NCBI GenBank assembly: GCA_002898955.1
Contig: BEIP01000001.1
Span: 1 to 23,613, forward strand
Length of the DNA stretch: 23,613 nucleotides
Direction: 5' to 3'
DNA from: a bacterium HR39
Lineage (GTDB): Bacteria; Pseudomonadota; Alphaproteobacteria; Geminicoccales; Geminicoccaceae
Below are positions 13,473 to 21,307 of this stretch, one piece after another. Below the pieces are notes generated by a model, which saw nothing but the letters and a program-made list of their open reading frames with translations, was not told the DNA's origin and searched no databases. The translations under genes and the position numbers were made by a program. Each line of letters opens with the position of its first letter. Within the stretch, counting starts at the first letter, position 1.

Positions 13473-16075
13473 GCGACGTCGCCCCGCGCGAGATCCGCCT
13501 CGAGGACTATCGCCCGCCCGCCTTCACCACCCGCGAGGCGCGCCTGCGCTTCGAGCTCGATCCCGCCGCCACCGTCGTGGAGGCGGAGCTCCTCGTGGAG
13601 CGCATCGGCGAGGGGCCGCTCGAGCTCTACGGCGAGGACCTCGAGACCCTGGCCTTCACCGTCGACGGCCGCGCCCTCGATCCGGACGCGCTGCCCGTCG
13701 AGGGCGGGGTGCTGCGCCTTCGCGCCGTGCCCGATCGCGCCCGCATCGTCACCCGCGTGCGCATCTTCCCGGCCGAGAACCACGCGCTCTCCGGGCTGTA
13801 CGAGAGCGGCGGGCTGCTGGTCACCCAGTGCGAGGCCGAGGGCTTCCGCCGCATCACCTGGTACCAGGACCGTCCCGACGTTCTGGCGCGCTTTTCCGTG
13901 CGCCTCGAGGCCGACCGCAGCCGCTATCCCGTCCTGCTCGCGAACGGCAATCCGGGCGCGCGCGGCGAGCTTCCGGGCGGCCGCCACTTCGCCGAATGGC
14001 ACGACCCCTTCCCCAAGCCCGGCTATCTCTTCGCGCTGGTGGCGGGCGATCTCGCCCGCATCGAGGGCACCCACACCACCCGCTCGGGCCGCGAGGTGGC
14101 GCTCCACCTCTACGCCCGGCCCGGCGAGGTGGAGCGCTGCCGCTACGCGCTGCGGGCGCTGTCCACCGCCATGCGCTGGGACGAGGACGTCTACGGTCTC
14201 GAGTGCGACCTCGACCTGTTCCAGATCGTGGCGGTGCCGGCTTTCAACTTCGGGGCCATGGAGAACAAGGGCCTCAACATCTTCAACGCCGCGGCCCTCC
14301 TCGCCGATCCCGAGATCGCCACCGACCGCGACCACCTGCGGGTCGCCCGCGTGGTGGCGCACGAGTACTTCCACAACTGGACCGGCAACCGCGTCACCCT
14401 GCGCGACTGGTTCCAGCTCACCCTCAAGGAGGGGCTCACCGTCCTGCGCGACCAGTAGTTCATGGCCGACTGGCACTCGCCGGGAGTGACGCGCATCGAG
14501 GACGTGCAGCTGCTGCGCGAGGTGCAGTTCCCCGAGGACGCCGGTCCGCTGCGCCATCCGGTGCGGCCGCGGCGTTTCGTCACCATCGACAACTTCTACA
14601 CCGCCACCGTCTACTACAAGGGCGCCGAAGTCCTGCGCATGCTGGAGGCGATGTACGGCCGCTCCGGCTTCGTGCGCGGCGTGCGCCACTATCTGGAAAA
14701 GATGGACGGGCGGGCCGCCACGGTGGAGGACTTCCTCGCCTGCATGGAGGAGGCGCTCGGCGTGGACCTCTCCGCCTTCGCCCGCTGGTACGACGAGGCG
14801 GGGACGCCGCGCCTGTCCGCCCGCTGGCGGCACGAGGACGGTGCCTTCGTGCTCGACCTCGCCCAGGAGCGCCCCGACGGCGTGGACGAACCCCTGGTGA
14901 TCCCGGTGCGGCTTTCGCTGCTGGACCGCGAGGCCGGCGCGCCCGTCCCGTCCGTCGGCCCCGACGGTCGCGAGGCGGTGGAGCACGTGGTGGTGCTCGA
15001 TGCCTTCACCGCGAGCTTCCGCTTCGGCGTGGCGTCGTCCGGCGGGCTCGTGCCCTCGCTGCTGCGCGGCTTCTCGGCGCCGGTGCTGCTGGATGCGCCC
15101 CATACCCCCGAAGACCTCGCCTTCCTCCTCGCCCGCGACGACGACCCCTTCGCCCGCTTCGACGCCGGCCAGAGCCTCGCGCTGATGGCGCTGGAAGCGC
15201 GCTATCGCGGCGGCGACGGCGAGGCCGAGCGGGTGCTGTCCGGGGCGTTCGCGCGGGTGCTGGCGGAGCTTCCCGAAGACCGGGCGCTCGCGGCCGAACT
15301 CTTGGCCCTGCCCACCCGCAATCGGCTTGCGGAGAAGGTGGCGCCCTTCGATCCGCTGCGGGTGGACTCGAGCTGGCGGGGGCTGCGGCGCGATCTCGCC
15401 GGACCGCTCGCGGCCGACCTCTGCGCGGCGCTGGACGGCATCGAGGTCCCCGGCCCGTGGCGCCCCGAGATTCCGGACATGGGCGCACGCGCCCTGCGGG
15501 CGCGGCTCCTGCAGTGGCTCGCTGCGGCATCGCCCGAGGAGGCCACGGCCCGCATCCTCCACCTCTACACCCGCGCCGACAACCTCACCGACCGGCTGGC
15601 GGCGCTGGAGCCGGCCGCCTTCGAGGGGCTGGAGCCGGCGGAGGAGCTGCTCGAGGACTTCCGCCGCCGCTTCGGCCACGAGCCGCTGCTGCTGGACAAG
15701 TGGTACGCCCTGCAGGCGCGGCGCGAGGACGCGACGGCGGTGGAGCGGGTGGAGGCGCTCTCCCGCGCGCCGGACTTCCTCTGGCGCAACCCCAACCGGG
15801 TGCGGGCGCTGTTCGTCACCTTCGCCCAGGCCAATCTGCGCGGCTTCCACCGGCCCGACGGCGCCGGCTACCGGCTGCTCGCCGGGGCGGTGGCGCGCAT
15901 CGACCGGGACAATCCGCAGCTCGCCGCCCAGCTTGCCCGCCCGCTCACGCGCTTTTCCCGGCTCGTGGAGCCGTGGTGCACGGCCATGCGGGCGGCGCTG
16001 GAGGACCTCGCCCTGCGGCCGGGGCTCTCGAAGGACCTCGCCGAGATCCTCGCCCGCGCGCTCGGGCGGACTTGA
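13469..16075 (+). pseudogene. pepN: Aminopeptidase N (M1 family) interrupted by one in-frame amber codon
   Basis: Seen: 869 codons from a GTG at 13469 (GGGAGAGGGG five bases upstream) to TGA, matching the 870 residues of E. coli PepN, with one TAG at codon 330. The first part (329 residues) holds the substrate-binding GAMEN (262-266), HEYFH (His298, Glu299, His302) and Glu321, the third zinc ligand. The second part (537 residues from an ATG at 14462) starts within the same domain and holds the catalytic Tyr equivalent (position 382, TVYYKGAE) and the whole C-terminal region. Family members read DQEF where this reads DQ-stop-F, so GAG to TAG is the simplest explanation. Known: PepN removes N-terminal amino acids from peptides in the cytoplasm using zinc. 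Both halves are otherwise intact, so this is either recent inactivation, a sequence error, readthrough, or reinitiation at the ATG three bases after the stop. Confidence 0.85.
14456..14458 (+). other. In-frame amber codon within pepN
   Basis: TAG in the pepN frame, preceded by GACCAG (Asp-Gln) and followed by TTC ATG. The conserved family residue here is Glu (GAG), one base different. Amber also ends the thioesterase (2137-2139) and NAD(P)HX repair (10272-10274) genes, so it is not reassigned. No Shine-Dalgarno stands at a normal distance from the ATG at 14462. Confidence 0.9.
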
Positions 16076-16131
16076 CGTTCCGGCGCCGGAAGCGTCCAGC
16101 TAACGGCCGGATCCGCGGAGGAGAGAAGGCG

Positions 16132-16353
16132 GTGGAGAAGGTGGTCCTGCACGTCGAGGGGATGAGCTGCCAGCACTGCGTGAAGGCGGTGCGCGAGGCG
16201 GTGCACGCGGTCCATCCGCAGGCGAAGGTGGAGGTGGAGCTGGAGAGCGGCACCGTGACCATCGAGACGGCGGAGCGGTTCGACCGGCCGGCGGTGGAGC
16301 GGGCCATCCACGCGGCCGGCTACGAGGTCCGGCCAAAGCCGCGGGGCAACTGA
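16132..16353 (+). CDS. Heavy-metal-associated (HMA) domain protein, CopZ-like metallochaperone
   Basis: 73 residues from a GTG at 16132, with a GGAGGAGAGAAGG purine tract upstream. Seen: a complete ferredoxin-like HMA domain with the metal site MSCQHC (11-16) and the usual pattern VxVEGMSCxHCVKAVxxAV...VEVELESGTVTI...AIHAAGYEV. Known: such proteins bind Cu(I) or related soft metals and pass them to P-type ATPases or regulators. Here no ATPase or copper regulator lies nearby. It starts 56 nt after pepN on the same strand and is probably cotranscribed with it. It happens to lie in the same reading frame as mltA, which is why that frame stays open through to this stop; a true fusion is not supported. 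Confidence 0.85.
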   Translation: MEKVVLHVEGMSCQHCVKAVREAVHAVHPQAKVEVELESGTVTIETAERFDRPAVERAIHAAGYEVRPKPRGN

Positions 16354-16650
16354 GTCGCCGCGGCTGCACGTCGACCACGACGTGATCGTCGTCCGCTGCC
16401 CGCGGCCGCTGCCGCCGATCGGAGACGAGCGCAGGGATGGATGCCCGGATCCGGCCCTGCCGTGTCGCTCCCGTCGGCTCCGAGCGCGATGTGCGGGCCC
16501 TGTCCGTGGCCGCTCGCGGACGGGAACGATGTGGCGCGACGGCCGGTCCGATCCGCCCGCCTCGCGCCGCGGGGCGGATGCGACAGCCGGGGAGATTGCG
16601 GTGCCCGGAGGGGGCGGCTAAGCGGGGCGCGGCCGCGGACGGAGGGTGCG
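16354..16650 (+). other. 297-nt stretch with no supported gene
   Basis: Short open frames here are arginine- and proline-rich on both strands and resemble no family. The only clear structure is an inverted repeat ACGACG (16377-16382) / CGTCGT (16387-16392) with a four-base loop, 24 nt after the metallochaperone stop, which could be a weak terminator. A promoter for the following methyltransferase may lie here, but I see no good match. Confidence 0.4.
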
Positions 16651-17301
16651 ATGGACTTCGATCGGGCGCGCCGCAACATGGTGGAGAACCAGCTCCGCCC
16701 CAACCGCATCGAGGACCCGCGGGTGCTGGCGGCCATGGGGTCGGTGCCGCGCGAGGTCTTCGTGCCGGCCTCCCTCAAGGGCGTCGCCTATTCCGACGAG
16801 GACCTCGATCTCGGTGACGGCCGCCGGCTGATCGAACCCCTGGCTCTCGCCCGCATGCTGCAGGCGGCCGAGACGCGGCCCGGGGACACGGCGCTCGTGA
16901 TCGGCTGCGAGACCGGCTATGTGGCGGCGGTGCTGGGGAAGCTGGTCACCACCGTCTTCATGCTCACCGAACGGCCCGGCGAGGGGGAGGCCGTGGAGCG
17001 GCTGCTGGCCGGGCTGGGCTGCGAGAACGTGGTGATCCAGCCGGGCGATCCCCGCGTGGGGTTGCCCGAGCTCGCCCCCTTCGACGTCATCCTGCTGGCC
17101 GGCTCGGTGGTGGAGGCGCCCCACCATCTGCTGGAGCAGCTCGCCGAGGGCGGGCGGCTGGTGGCGGTGACGAGCCACGGTCAGTGCGGTCACGTGACCG
17201 TCTGGCGCCGGTCGGGCGATTCCTTCGGGGCGACCCGCCCCTACGACGCCTGGATCCCGCCGCTGGAAGCGCTGTTGCCGCAGCCGGGCTTCGTGTTCTG
17301 A
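16651..17301 (+). CDS. Protein-L-isoaspartate O-methyltransferase family protein (divergent)
   Basis: 216 residues, ATG at 16651 with GGAGGG six bases upstream. Seen: N-terminal ENQLRPNRIEDPRVLAAMGSVPREVFVP (12-39), the typical PIMT opening, then AYSDEDLDLGDGRRLIEPLALARML (46-70), and a Rossmann-like SAM site ALVIGCETGYVAAVLGKLV (81-99) followed by PFDVILLAGSVVEAPHHLLEQLAEGGRLVAV. Known: true Pcm repairs isoaspartyl residues using SAM. Odd: the segment usually reading TIS-Q/A-P before the SAM domain reads LIEP here, and the motif I glycines G-T-G-S-G appear as G-C-E-T-G. This is the divergent alphaproteobacterial branch often found next to tolC; no tolC is present here. The enzyme class is well supported; isoaspartate repair activity is not. 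Confidence 0.8.
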   Translation: MDFDRARRNMVENQLRPNRIEDPRVLAAMGSVPREVFVPASLKGVAYSDEDLDLGDGRRLIEPLALARMLQAAETRPGDTALVIGCETGYVAAVLGKLVTTVFMLTERPGEGEAVERLLAGLGCENVVIQPGDPRVGLPELAPFDVILLAGSVVEAPHHLLEQLAEGGRLVAVTSHGQCGHVTVWRRSGDSFGATRPYDAWIPPLEALLPQPGFVF

Positions 17302-17328
17302 GCGGCACGCATCCGCTGCGTAGGCGAA

Positions 17329-17349
17329 GGGGCCGCACGACGCGGCCCC
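17329..17349. terminator. Hairpin between convergent genes, probable bidirectional terminator
   Basis: GGGGCCGC (17329-17336) and GCGGCCCC (17342-17349) form a perfect eight-pair stem with a five-base loop. It is extended by AAG/CTT around one unpaired C. It sits between the stops of the methyltransferase (17301) and the YeeE-like gene (17387). There is no long T-tract. Confidence 0.6.
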
Positions 17350-17386
17350 CTTCCGTCGCAAGCGGGCTCCCGGTGTGCCGGAGGCG

Positions 17387-18556
17387 TCAGACCCGCGACA
17401 GGCCGCACAGCGGGCGCAGCCGCGTGCCCACCCAGGACCCGGCCAGCGCCGCCACCATCCACAGCCAGCCGTGCAGGCTGCCCGAGGCAGCCCCGGAGAA
17501 GAAGGCGCCGATGTTGCAGCCGAAGGCGAGACGCGCGCCGTAGCCGAGCAGGATGCCGGCCAGCGCCGCCGCCAGCAGCTCGCGGAGCGACAGCCGCTGC
17601 AGCGGCCGGAAGGTCCCGGCGAGGGCCGCGGCGACCAGCGCGCCGACGACGATGCCGACGTTCATGACCGAGGTGACGTCGGCGAAGAAGGGCATGTCGA
17701 AGGCGGGACCGTAGGCCCGGAAATAGGGCCATTCGCGCACCGCGACGCCCAGCGCGTCCAGCACCCACGCACCCCACAGGGCGAAGGCGCCGGTGATCCC
17801 CCAGGGCCGATGCGCGAGCCACAGGGTAGCGAAGTTGAGGAAAGCCAGCGCCAGCGCACCCGCCCACAGCGGCCAGGGGCCGCGGAGCGTTCGCCACGCG
17901 CGCGGGCCCGGCTCCGGCACGAAACCTTTGCGGCGCTCCCACCACAGGCTGGCGAGCGCGATGGCCCCGAGCACGGCGAGCTGCAGCGCGAGGGCGGGCC
18001 AGAGTCCGAGGCGGTGGGGGAGCGAGATCACGCCGAGGTGCGGCAGGCTCCACCACCAGGGGGCATGGGCGGCACCCAGCACCGAGCCGGCCACGAAGAA
18101 CACCAGCACCACCACCATGCGGGTGCTGCCGCCGCCCAGCGCGAAGAGGCAGCCCGAGGCGCAGCCGTTCGCGAGCTGCATGCCGATGCCGAAGACGAAC
18201 GCCCCGACCAGCACGCTCGTGCCGACGGGGGCATGGGCGCCGTAGACCCGCTCGCCGCCGATGCCGTACAGCACGGCGGGGAAGAACAGCACGCTCGCCA
18301 CCGCCAGCATCAGCATCTGGGCGCGCAGGCCGCGCCCGTCGCCCAGCACCAGCAGCCGCCGCCAGGCGGAGGTGAAGCCGAAGTCGGCATGCTTGAGGAC
18401 GAAGCCGAGCAGCACGCCCACCAGCGCGAGCGCCGCCTGCCGCCATCCGGCGGTGACGTAGGCACCCCAGGCGAGCAGGGCCGCCGCGAGGGCACCCAGC
18501 AGAGCGGTGCGGGTCTGCGGTGCGGCCGTCGCGGTCAGGGGCAGGGTCGCGGCCAT
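17387..18556 (-). CDS. YeeE/YedE-family membrane protein (probable thiosulfate/sulfur-compound transporter)
   Basis: 389 residues with about nine to ten hydrophobic helices. Seen: the two family signatures, NGCASGCLFALGGGS (130-144, Cys132 and Cys136) and near the C-terminus GYGARLAFGCNIGAFFSG, followed by SLHGW. Known: in the YeeE (TsuA) structures, conserved cysteines line the path and relay thiosulfate through hydrogen bonds; other family members serve sulfur or selenium metabolism. The length and two-repeat layout match the full-length YeeE form rather than split half-size pairs. No tusA-like partner is adjacent, which is common for other members, so the substrate remains open. It converges with the methyltransferase gene and has its own upstream region (18557-18793) shared with the divergent M23 gene. 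Confidence 0.87.
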   Translation of the reverse strand: MAATLPLTATAAPQTRTALLGALAAALLAWGAYVTAGWRQAALALVGVLLGFVLKHADFGFTSAWRRLLVLGDGRGLRAQMLMLAVASVLFFPAVLYGIGGERVYGAHAPVGTSVLVGAFVFGIGMQLANGCASGCLFALGGGSTRMVVVLVFFVAGSVLGAAHAPWWWSLPHLGVISLPHRLGLWPALALQLAVLGAIALASLWWERRKGFVPEPGPRAWRTLRGPWPLWAGALALAFLNFATLWLAHRPWGITGAFALWGAWVLDALGVAVREWPYFRAYGPAFDMPFFADVTSVMNVGIVVGALVAAALAGTFRPLQRLSLRELLAAALAGILLGYGARLAFGCNIGAFFSGAASGSLHGWLWMVAALAGSWVGTRLRPLCGLSRV

Positions 18557-18571
18557 TTCACATTCCCGTGA

Positions 18572-18586
18572 TCGGATTTCTTCCGA
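18572..18586. promoter_or_regulatory. Small inverted repeat in front of the YeeE-like gene
   Basis: TCGGA (18572-18576) and TCCGA (18582-18586) flank TTTCT, about 16 bp upstream of the transporter ATG, in a less GC-rich patch. It could be an operator overlapping the leader. Short, so weak support. Confidence 0.3.
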
Positions 18587-18691
18587 ACCACATCGTGATG
18601 CTGCAGGTCGCGCCGGTCAACCCGTCGGGCCCCGACCCGGGCGCCCGTGCAGCCGCCCGGCCACGCGGCGGGATCCGTGCTGCGGCGCGCG

Positions 18692-18716
18692 GGCGGAATG
18701 GATTGACCGTTCCGCC
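18692..18716. repeat. Inverted repeat upstream of the M23 peptidase gene
   Basis: GGCGGAA (18692-18698) and TTCCGCC (18710-18716), separated by 11 bp that contain most of a TTGACC hexamer. It lies 78 bp before the M23 ATG, so it could be an operator over a -35 element. No convincing -10 follows at normal spacing. Confidence 0.35.
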
Positions 18717-18793
18717 GTCTTTACGACAGGGTCGGCGCGGCGCGGGCCTGCGGGCGCCTGCTCTGAGCCGGACATCTCGAGGAGGTGCACGCG

Positions 18794-20146
18794 ATGTCGC
18801 GGGATGCGTCCCGTCCGCGTTCCACGTTCACGGGGTGGCGGCGCGCCGCGCTCGCCGCCGCACTGCTGCTGGCTGGGGGGGCCGCTCTCGCCCTCCTGCG
18901 ACCCTTCGACGCATCCGGCCCGGGGTGGCCGGTGTCTCCGGCCCTGCCGGAGCCCGTGGTGGCGCCGCCGGCGGATCTGCCCGCCGCCATGGTCCCGCCC
19001 GCGCGGCTGCCGCCCCGGCACCTGCCGGCGCGCATCCACCGGGTGGTGGAGGTCGCCCGCGGCGACACCCTGGTCACCGTGCTGCAGCGGGTGGGAGTCG
19101 GCCGTGCCGAGGCGCACGAGGTGGCGACCCGGCTGGTGCGCGGCCCCTTCGATCCGCGCGTGCTGCGCCCCGGTCAGGCGCTCGAGCTCGAGCTCGAGCC
19201 GGTGCGCGAGGGCGTACGCCTCGCCGGCCTGTCGATCGCCGTCGACTTCGCCCGGGAGCTGCGACTGGTGCGGGACGGTGACGACTACGCCCTCGAGCAG
19301 GTGGAGCTGCCGGTGGTGCGCCGGCCGCAGCTCGCCACCGGCACCGTCGAGGACAGCCTCTTCCTCGCGGCGACGGCGCAGGGCGTGCCCGCGGCGCTGG
19401 TGATGGAACTCGTGCGGCTCTTGAGCTGGGACGTGGACTTCCAGCGCGATCTGCAGCCCGGCGACCGCTTCGTCATCCTCTACGAGGAGGAGGAGCAGCC
19501 CGACCGCGGCGACCGCCGGCCGGGCGGCATCCTGTACGCCGCCCTCGGGCTATCGGGGCAGACCCTCGCCTTCTACCGCTTCGAACACGCCGACGGCCGG
19601 GTCGATTACTACGACCCGCAGGGCCGCTCGCTCCGCAAGTCGCTGCTGCGCACGCCGGTGGACGGCGCCCGCATCAGCTCACGCTTCGGCCTGCGTCACC
19701 ATCCGATCCTCGGTTATACTAAGATGCACAAGGGGATCGACTTCGCCGCGCCGACCGGGACGCCCGTCTACGCCGCGGGCGACGGTGTTGTGGAATTCGC
19801 CGGCCGCAACGGCAGTTACGGCAACTACGTCCGCATCCGCCACAACGGTGAGTACAAAACCGCCTACGCCCACCTCTCGCGCTTCGCCAAAGGCATCCGC
19901 CGGGGCGTGCGGGTGCGGCAGGGCCAGGTGATCGGCTATGTGGGCAGCACCGGCCGTTCCACGGGTCCCCACCTCCACTACGAGATCCTCGTGGGCGACC
20001 GTCAGGTGAACCCGCTCTCGGTGCGCCAGCCCTCCTCCGAGAAGCTCGCCGGCGCCGAGCTCGAACGCTTCCGCCGGACGGTGGCGGCGATCGACGCCCT
20101 GGGCGAACGCCTCGCCCGCAGCTCGCTGGTGGCGAGCCGCGAGTGA
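18794..20146 (+). CDS. M23 family metallopeptidase (murein DD-endopeptidase MepM-like)
   Basis: 450 residues, ATG at 18794 with GAGGAGG eight bases upstream. Seen: an N-terminal membrane anchor or uncleaved signal (about 17-35), a Pro-rich linker, a LysM/OapA-like region (about 80-135, starting VVEVARGDTLVTVLQRVG), a middle domain, and a C-terminal M23 (LytM) domain (about 290-410). All zinc and catalytic residues are present: HxxxD (His312, Asp316), His360, and HLH (His393, His395). Known: such enzymes cleave meso-DAP to D-Ala cross-links in the periplasm and allow wall growth. The domain order matches MepM (YebA). Inside the gene is a CTCGAG triplet repeat (19181-19198) encoding LELELE. It converges on the EamA gene with only nine bases between the stops. 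Confidence 0.9.
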   Translation: MSRDASRPRSTFTGWRRAALAAALLLAGGAALALLRPFDASGPGWPVSPALPEPVVAPPADLPAAMVPPARLPPRHLPARIHRVVEVARGDTLVTVLQRVGVGRAEAHEVATRLVRGPFDPRVLRPGQALELELEPVREGVRLAGLSIAVDFARELRLVRDGDDYALEQVELPVVRRPQLATGTVEDSLFLAATAQGVPAALVMELVRLLSWDVDFQRDLQPGDRFVILYEEEEQPDRGDRRPGGILYAALGLSGQTLAFYRFEHADGRVDYYDPQGRSLRKSLLRTPVDGARISSRFGLRHHPILGYTKMHKGIDFAAPTGTPVYAAGDGVVEFAGRNGSYGNYVRIRHNGEYKTAYAHLSRFAKGIRRGVRVRQGQVIGYVGSTGRSTGPHLHYEILVGDRQVNPLSVRQPSSEKLAGAELERFRRTVAAIDALGERLARSSLVASRE

Positions 20147-20155
20147 GGGGGCCGT

Positions 20156-21052
20156 TCAGCGGCGCAGCAGCACCAGCGCGATGGCCGGCAGCACCAGCGC
20201 CAGCGCCGCGAGCTCCCGCCAGCCGGCCGGCTCGCCCAGCAGCAGGGCCGAGCTGTAGAGCCCCACCACCGGTGTGGCGAGGATGGAGATGCCGACGATC
20301 GTCGGCGGCAGCAGCGTCACCATCTTGATGAAGGCGGCATAGCACAGCACCAAGGCGATGGTGGAGGCGTAGAGGGTCCCGACCACGCCGCGCCAGGTGA
20401 GGTGCGCGAGGTCCGGGACCGGATCGGCGAGCAGCCACGCGGCCACCACCACCGTGCCGCCCAGCACGAGCTGCCAGCCGGTGAGCGCCAGCACGTCCAG
20501 CGACCAGCGGCCGGCCTTGAGCATCACCGAGCCCAAGCCCCAGGAGATGGCGGCGGCGAGGATCAGGGCCGCACCGAGCGGCCGGTCGCCCAGCCGGCCG
20601 AGATCGGGCCACACCAGCACCAGGACGCCGCACAGGCCCAGCAGCAGCGCCACCGCCACCCGCCAGCCGAGCCGCTCGCCCAGCACGAAGCGCCCGGCGA
20701 TGGCCGCCCACACCGGCATGGTGTAGGCGACGATGGCCGCGCGCCCGCCCTCGATGAGGGTGAGGCCGAGGCCGGTGAACAGGTGCCAGCCGCCGACGAT
20801 CACCAGCGCGACGGGGAACAGCCGGCGCAGCTCGCCCGGCTGCGGGCGCAGGCGCTCGCCGCTCAGCCGGACCAGCAGGAACAGGCCGCAGGCGGCCACG
20901 TAGATGTTGACGGTGCGGAAGAACAGCGGCCCGAGCTCGGCCACCGCCACCTTCATGGCGGGCCAGTTGAGACCCCAGAAGACGGTGATGAAGGCGGTGA
21001 GCAGCAGAACGAGACGACGGTCGCCGACCGCCGGAACGGCCCGGGCATCCAT
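20156..21052 (-). CDS. DMT-superfamily transporter, EamA family
   Basis: 298 residues, ATG at 21052 with GGGAGG eight bases upstream. Seen: ten hydrophobic segments in two EamA repeats. The first repeat opens with FITVFWGLNWPAMKVAV and contains VAYTMPVWAAIAGRFVLGERLG. The second opens with ALILAAAISWGLGSVMLK and contains PVVGLYSSALLLGEP. Both carry the family's L-G-E motif after the fourth helix. Known: EamA proteins are inner-membrane exporters of amino acids or other metabolites (RhaT/YdcZ superfamily); the substrate cannot be read from sequence. Context: it starts 27 nt after the SdhAF4-type gene on the same strand and is the last gene of that trio. Confidence 0.88.
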   Translation of the reverse strand: MDARAVPAVGDRRLVLLLTAFITVFWGLNWPAMKVAVAELGPLFFRTVNIYVAACGLFLLVRLSGERLRPQPGELRRLFPVALVIVGGWHLFTGLGLTLIEGGRAAIVAYTMPVWAAIAGRFVLGERLGWRVAVALLLGLCGVLVLVWPDLGRLGDRPLGAALILAAAISWGLGSVMLKAGRWSLDVLALTGWQLVLGGTVVVAAWLLADPVPDLAHLTWRGVVGTLYASTIALVLCYAAFIKMVTLLPPTIVGISILATPVVGLYSSALLLGEPAGWRELAALALVLPAIALVLLRR

Positions 21053-21079
21053 GCCATCTGCCTCCCCGTGCGCGGACGC

Positions 21080-21307
21080 TCAGAAGTCGATGCAGCGACC
21101 GCCGCGTTCCCAGTCGCCGTAGCGCGTGGGCTCGGGTCCCTTCGGCCCGCCGATCTCCGGAACCTTATCCGCCGGCGCGGTGGCCGACCCGCCCGCACCC
21201 GGCGCCGGGGCTGCGGCCCCGTCGGGGCGCCGCTCCTCCACCGGCCCGGAAGACGCTCCGGTCTGCGGCTCCGGCCCCCCGCGCCCGACCTCGCCTTCGG
21301 CGCTCAT
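21080..21307 (-). CDS. Succinate dehydrogenase assembly factor 4 family protein (DUF1674)
   Basis: 75 residues. Seen: a low-complexity Gly/Pro/Ala-rich N-terminal part (1-48) and the diagnostic C-terminal motif EIGGPKGPEPTRYGDWERGG ending in CIDF (51-75). Known: SDHAF4 homologues in mitochondria and alphaproteobacteria bind the flavinylated SdhA subunit and help assemble complex II. The start ATG (21307-21305) overlaps the TGA of the upstream DUF1476 gene (ATGA), which fixes the start and implies translational coupling. sdh genes themselves are not in the window. Confidence 0.88.
   Translation of the reverse strand: MSAEGEVGRGGPEPQTGASSGPVEERRPDGAAAPAPGAGGSATAPADKVPEIGGPKGPEPTRYGDWERGGRCIDF

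Noticed and set aside
14456..14458. Amber reassignment (for example pyrrolysine or a suppressor code) as the explanation for the pepN stop
   Set aside because: The thioesterase and NAD(P)HX repair genes in the same window end naturally in TAG, and the family residue is Glu, not a pyrrolysine position.
13310..15850. 846-codon minus-strand open frame opposite pepN
   Set aside because: Antisense shadow of pepN without motifs; the plus strand has the conserved M1 family sequence.
12178..16353. A single 1391-codon frame joining MltA to the HMA domain, as a giant fusion protein
   Set aside because: Between about 13470 and 16075 the frame reads as Arg/Pro/Gly-rich low-complexity sequence and overlaps the well-conserved pepN in another frame. 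The HMA gene has its own ribosome binding site and start.
16382..16621. 79-codon plus-strand open frame between the HMA and methyltransferase genes
   Set aside because: Arg/Pro-rich, no ribosome binding site at a sensible distance and no resemblance to any family.
17329..17349. A regulatory RNA hairpin rather than a terminator
   Set aside because: The hairpin lies symmetrically between two convergent stops, which is better explained as a terminator.
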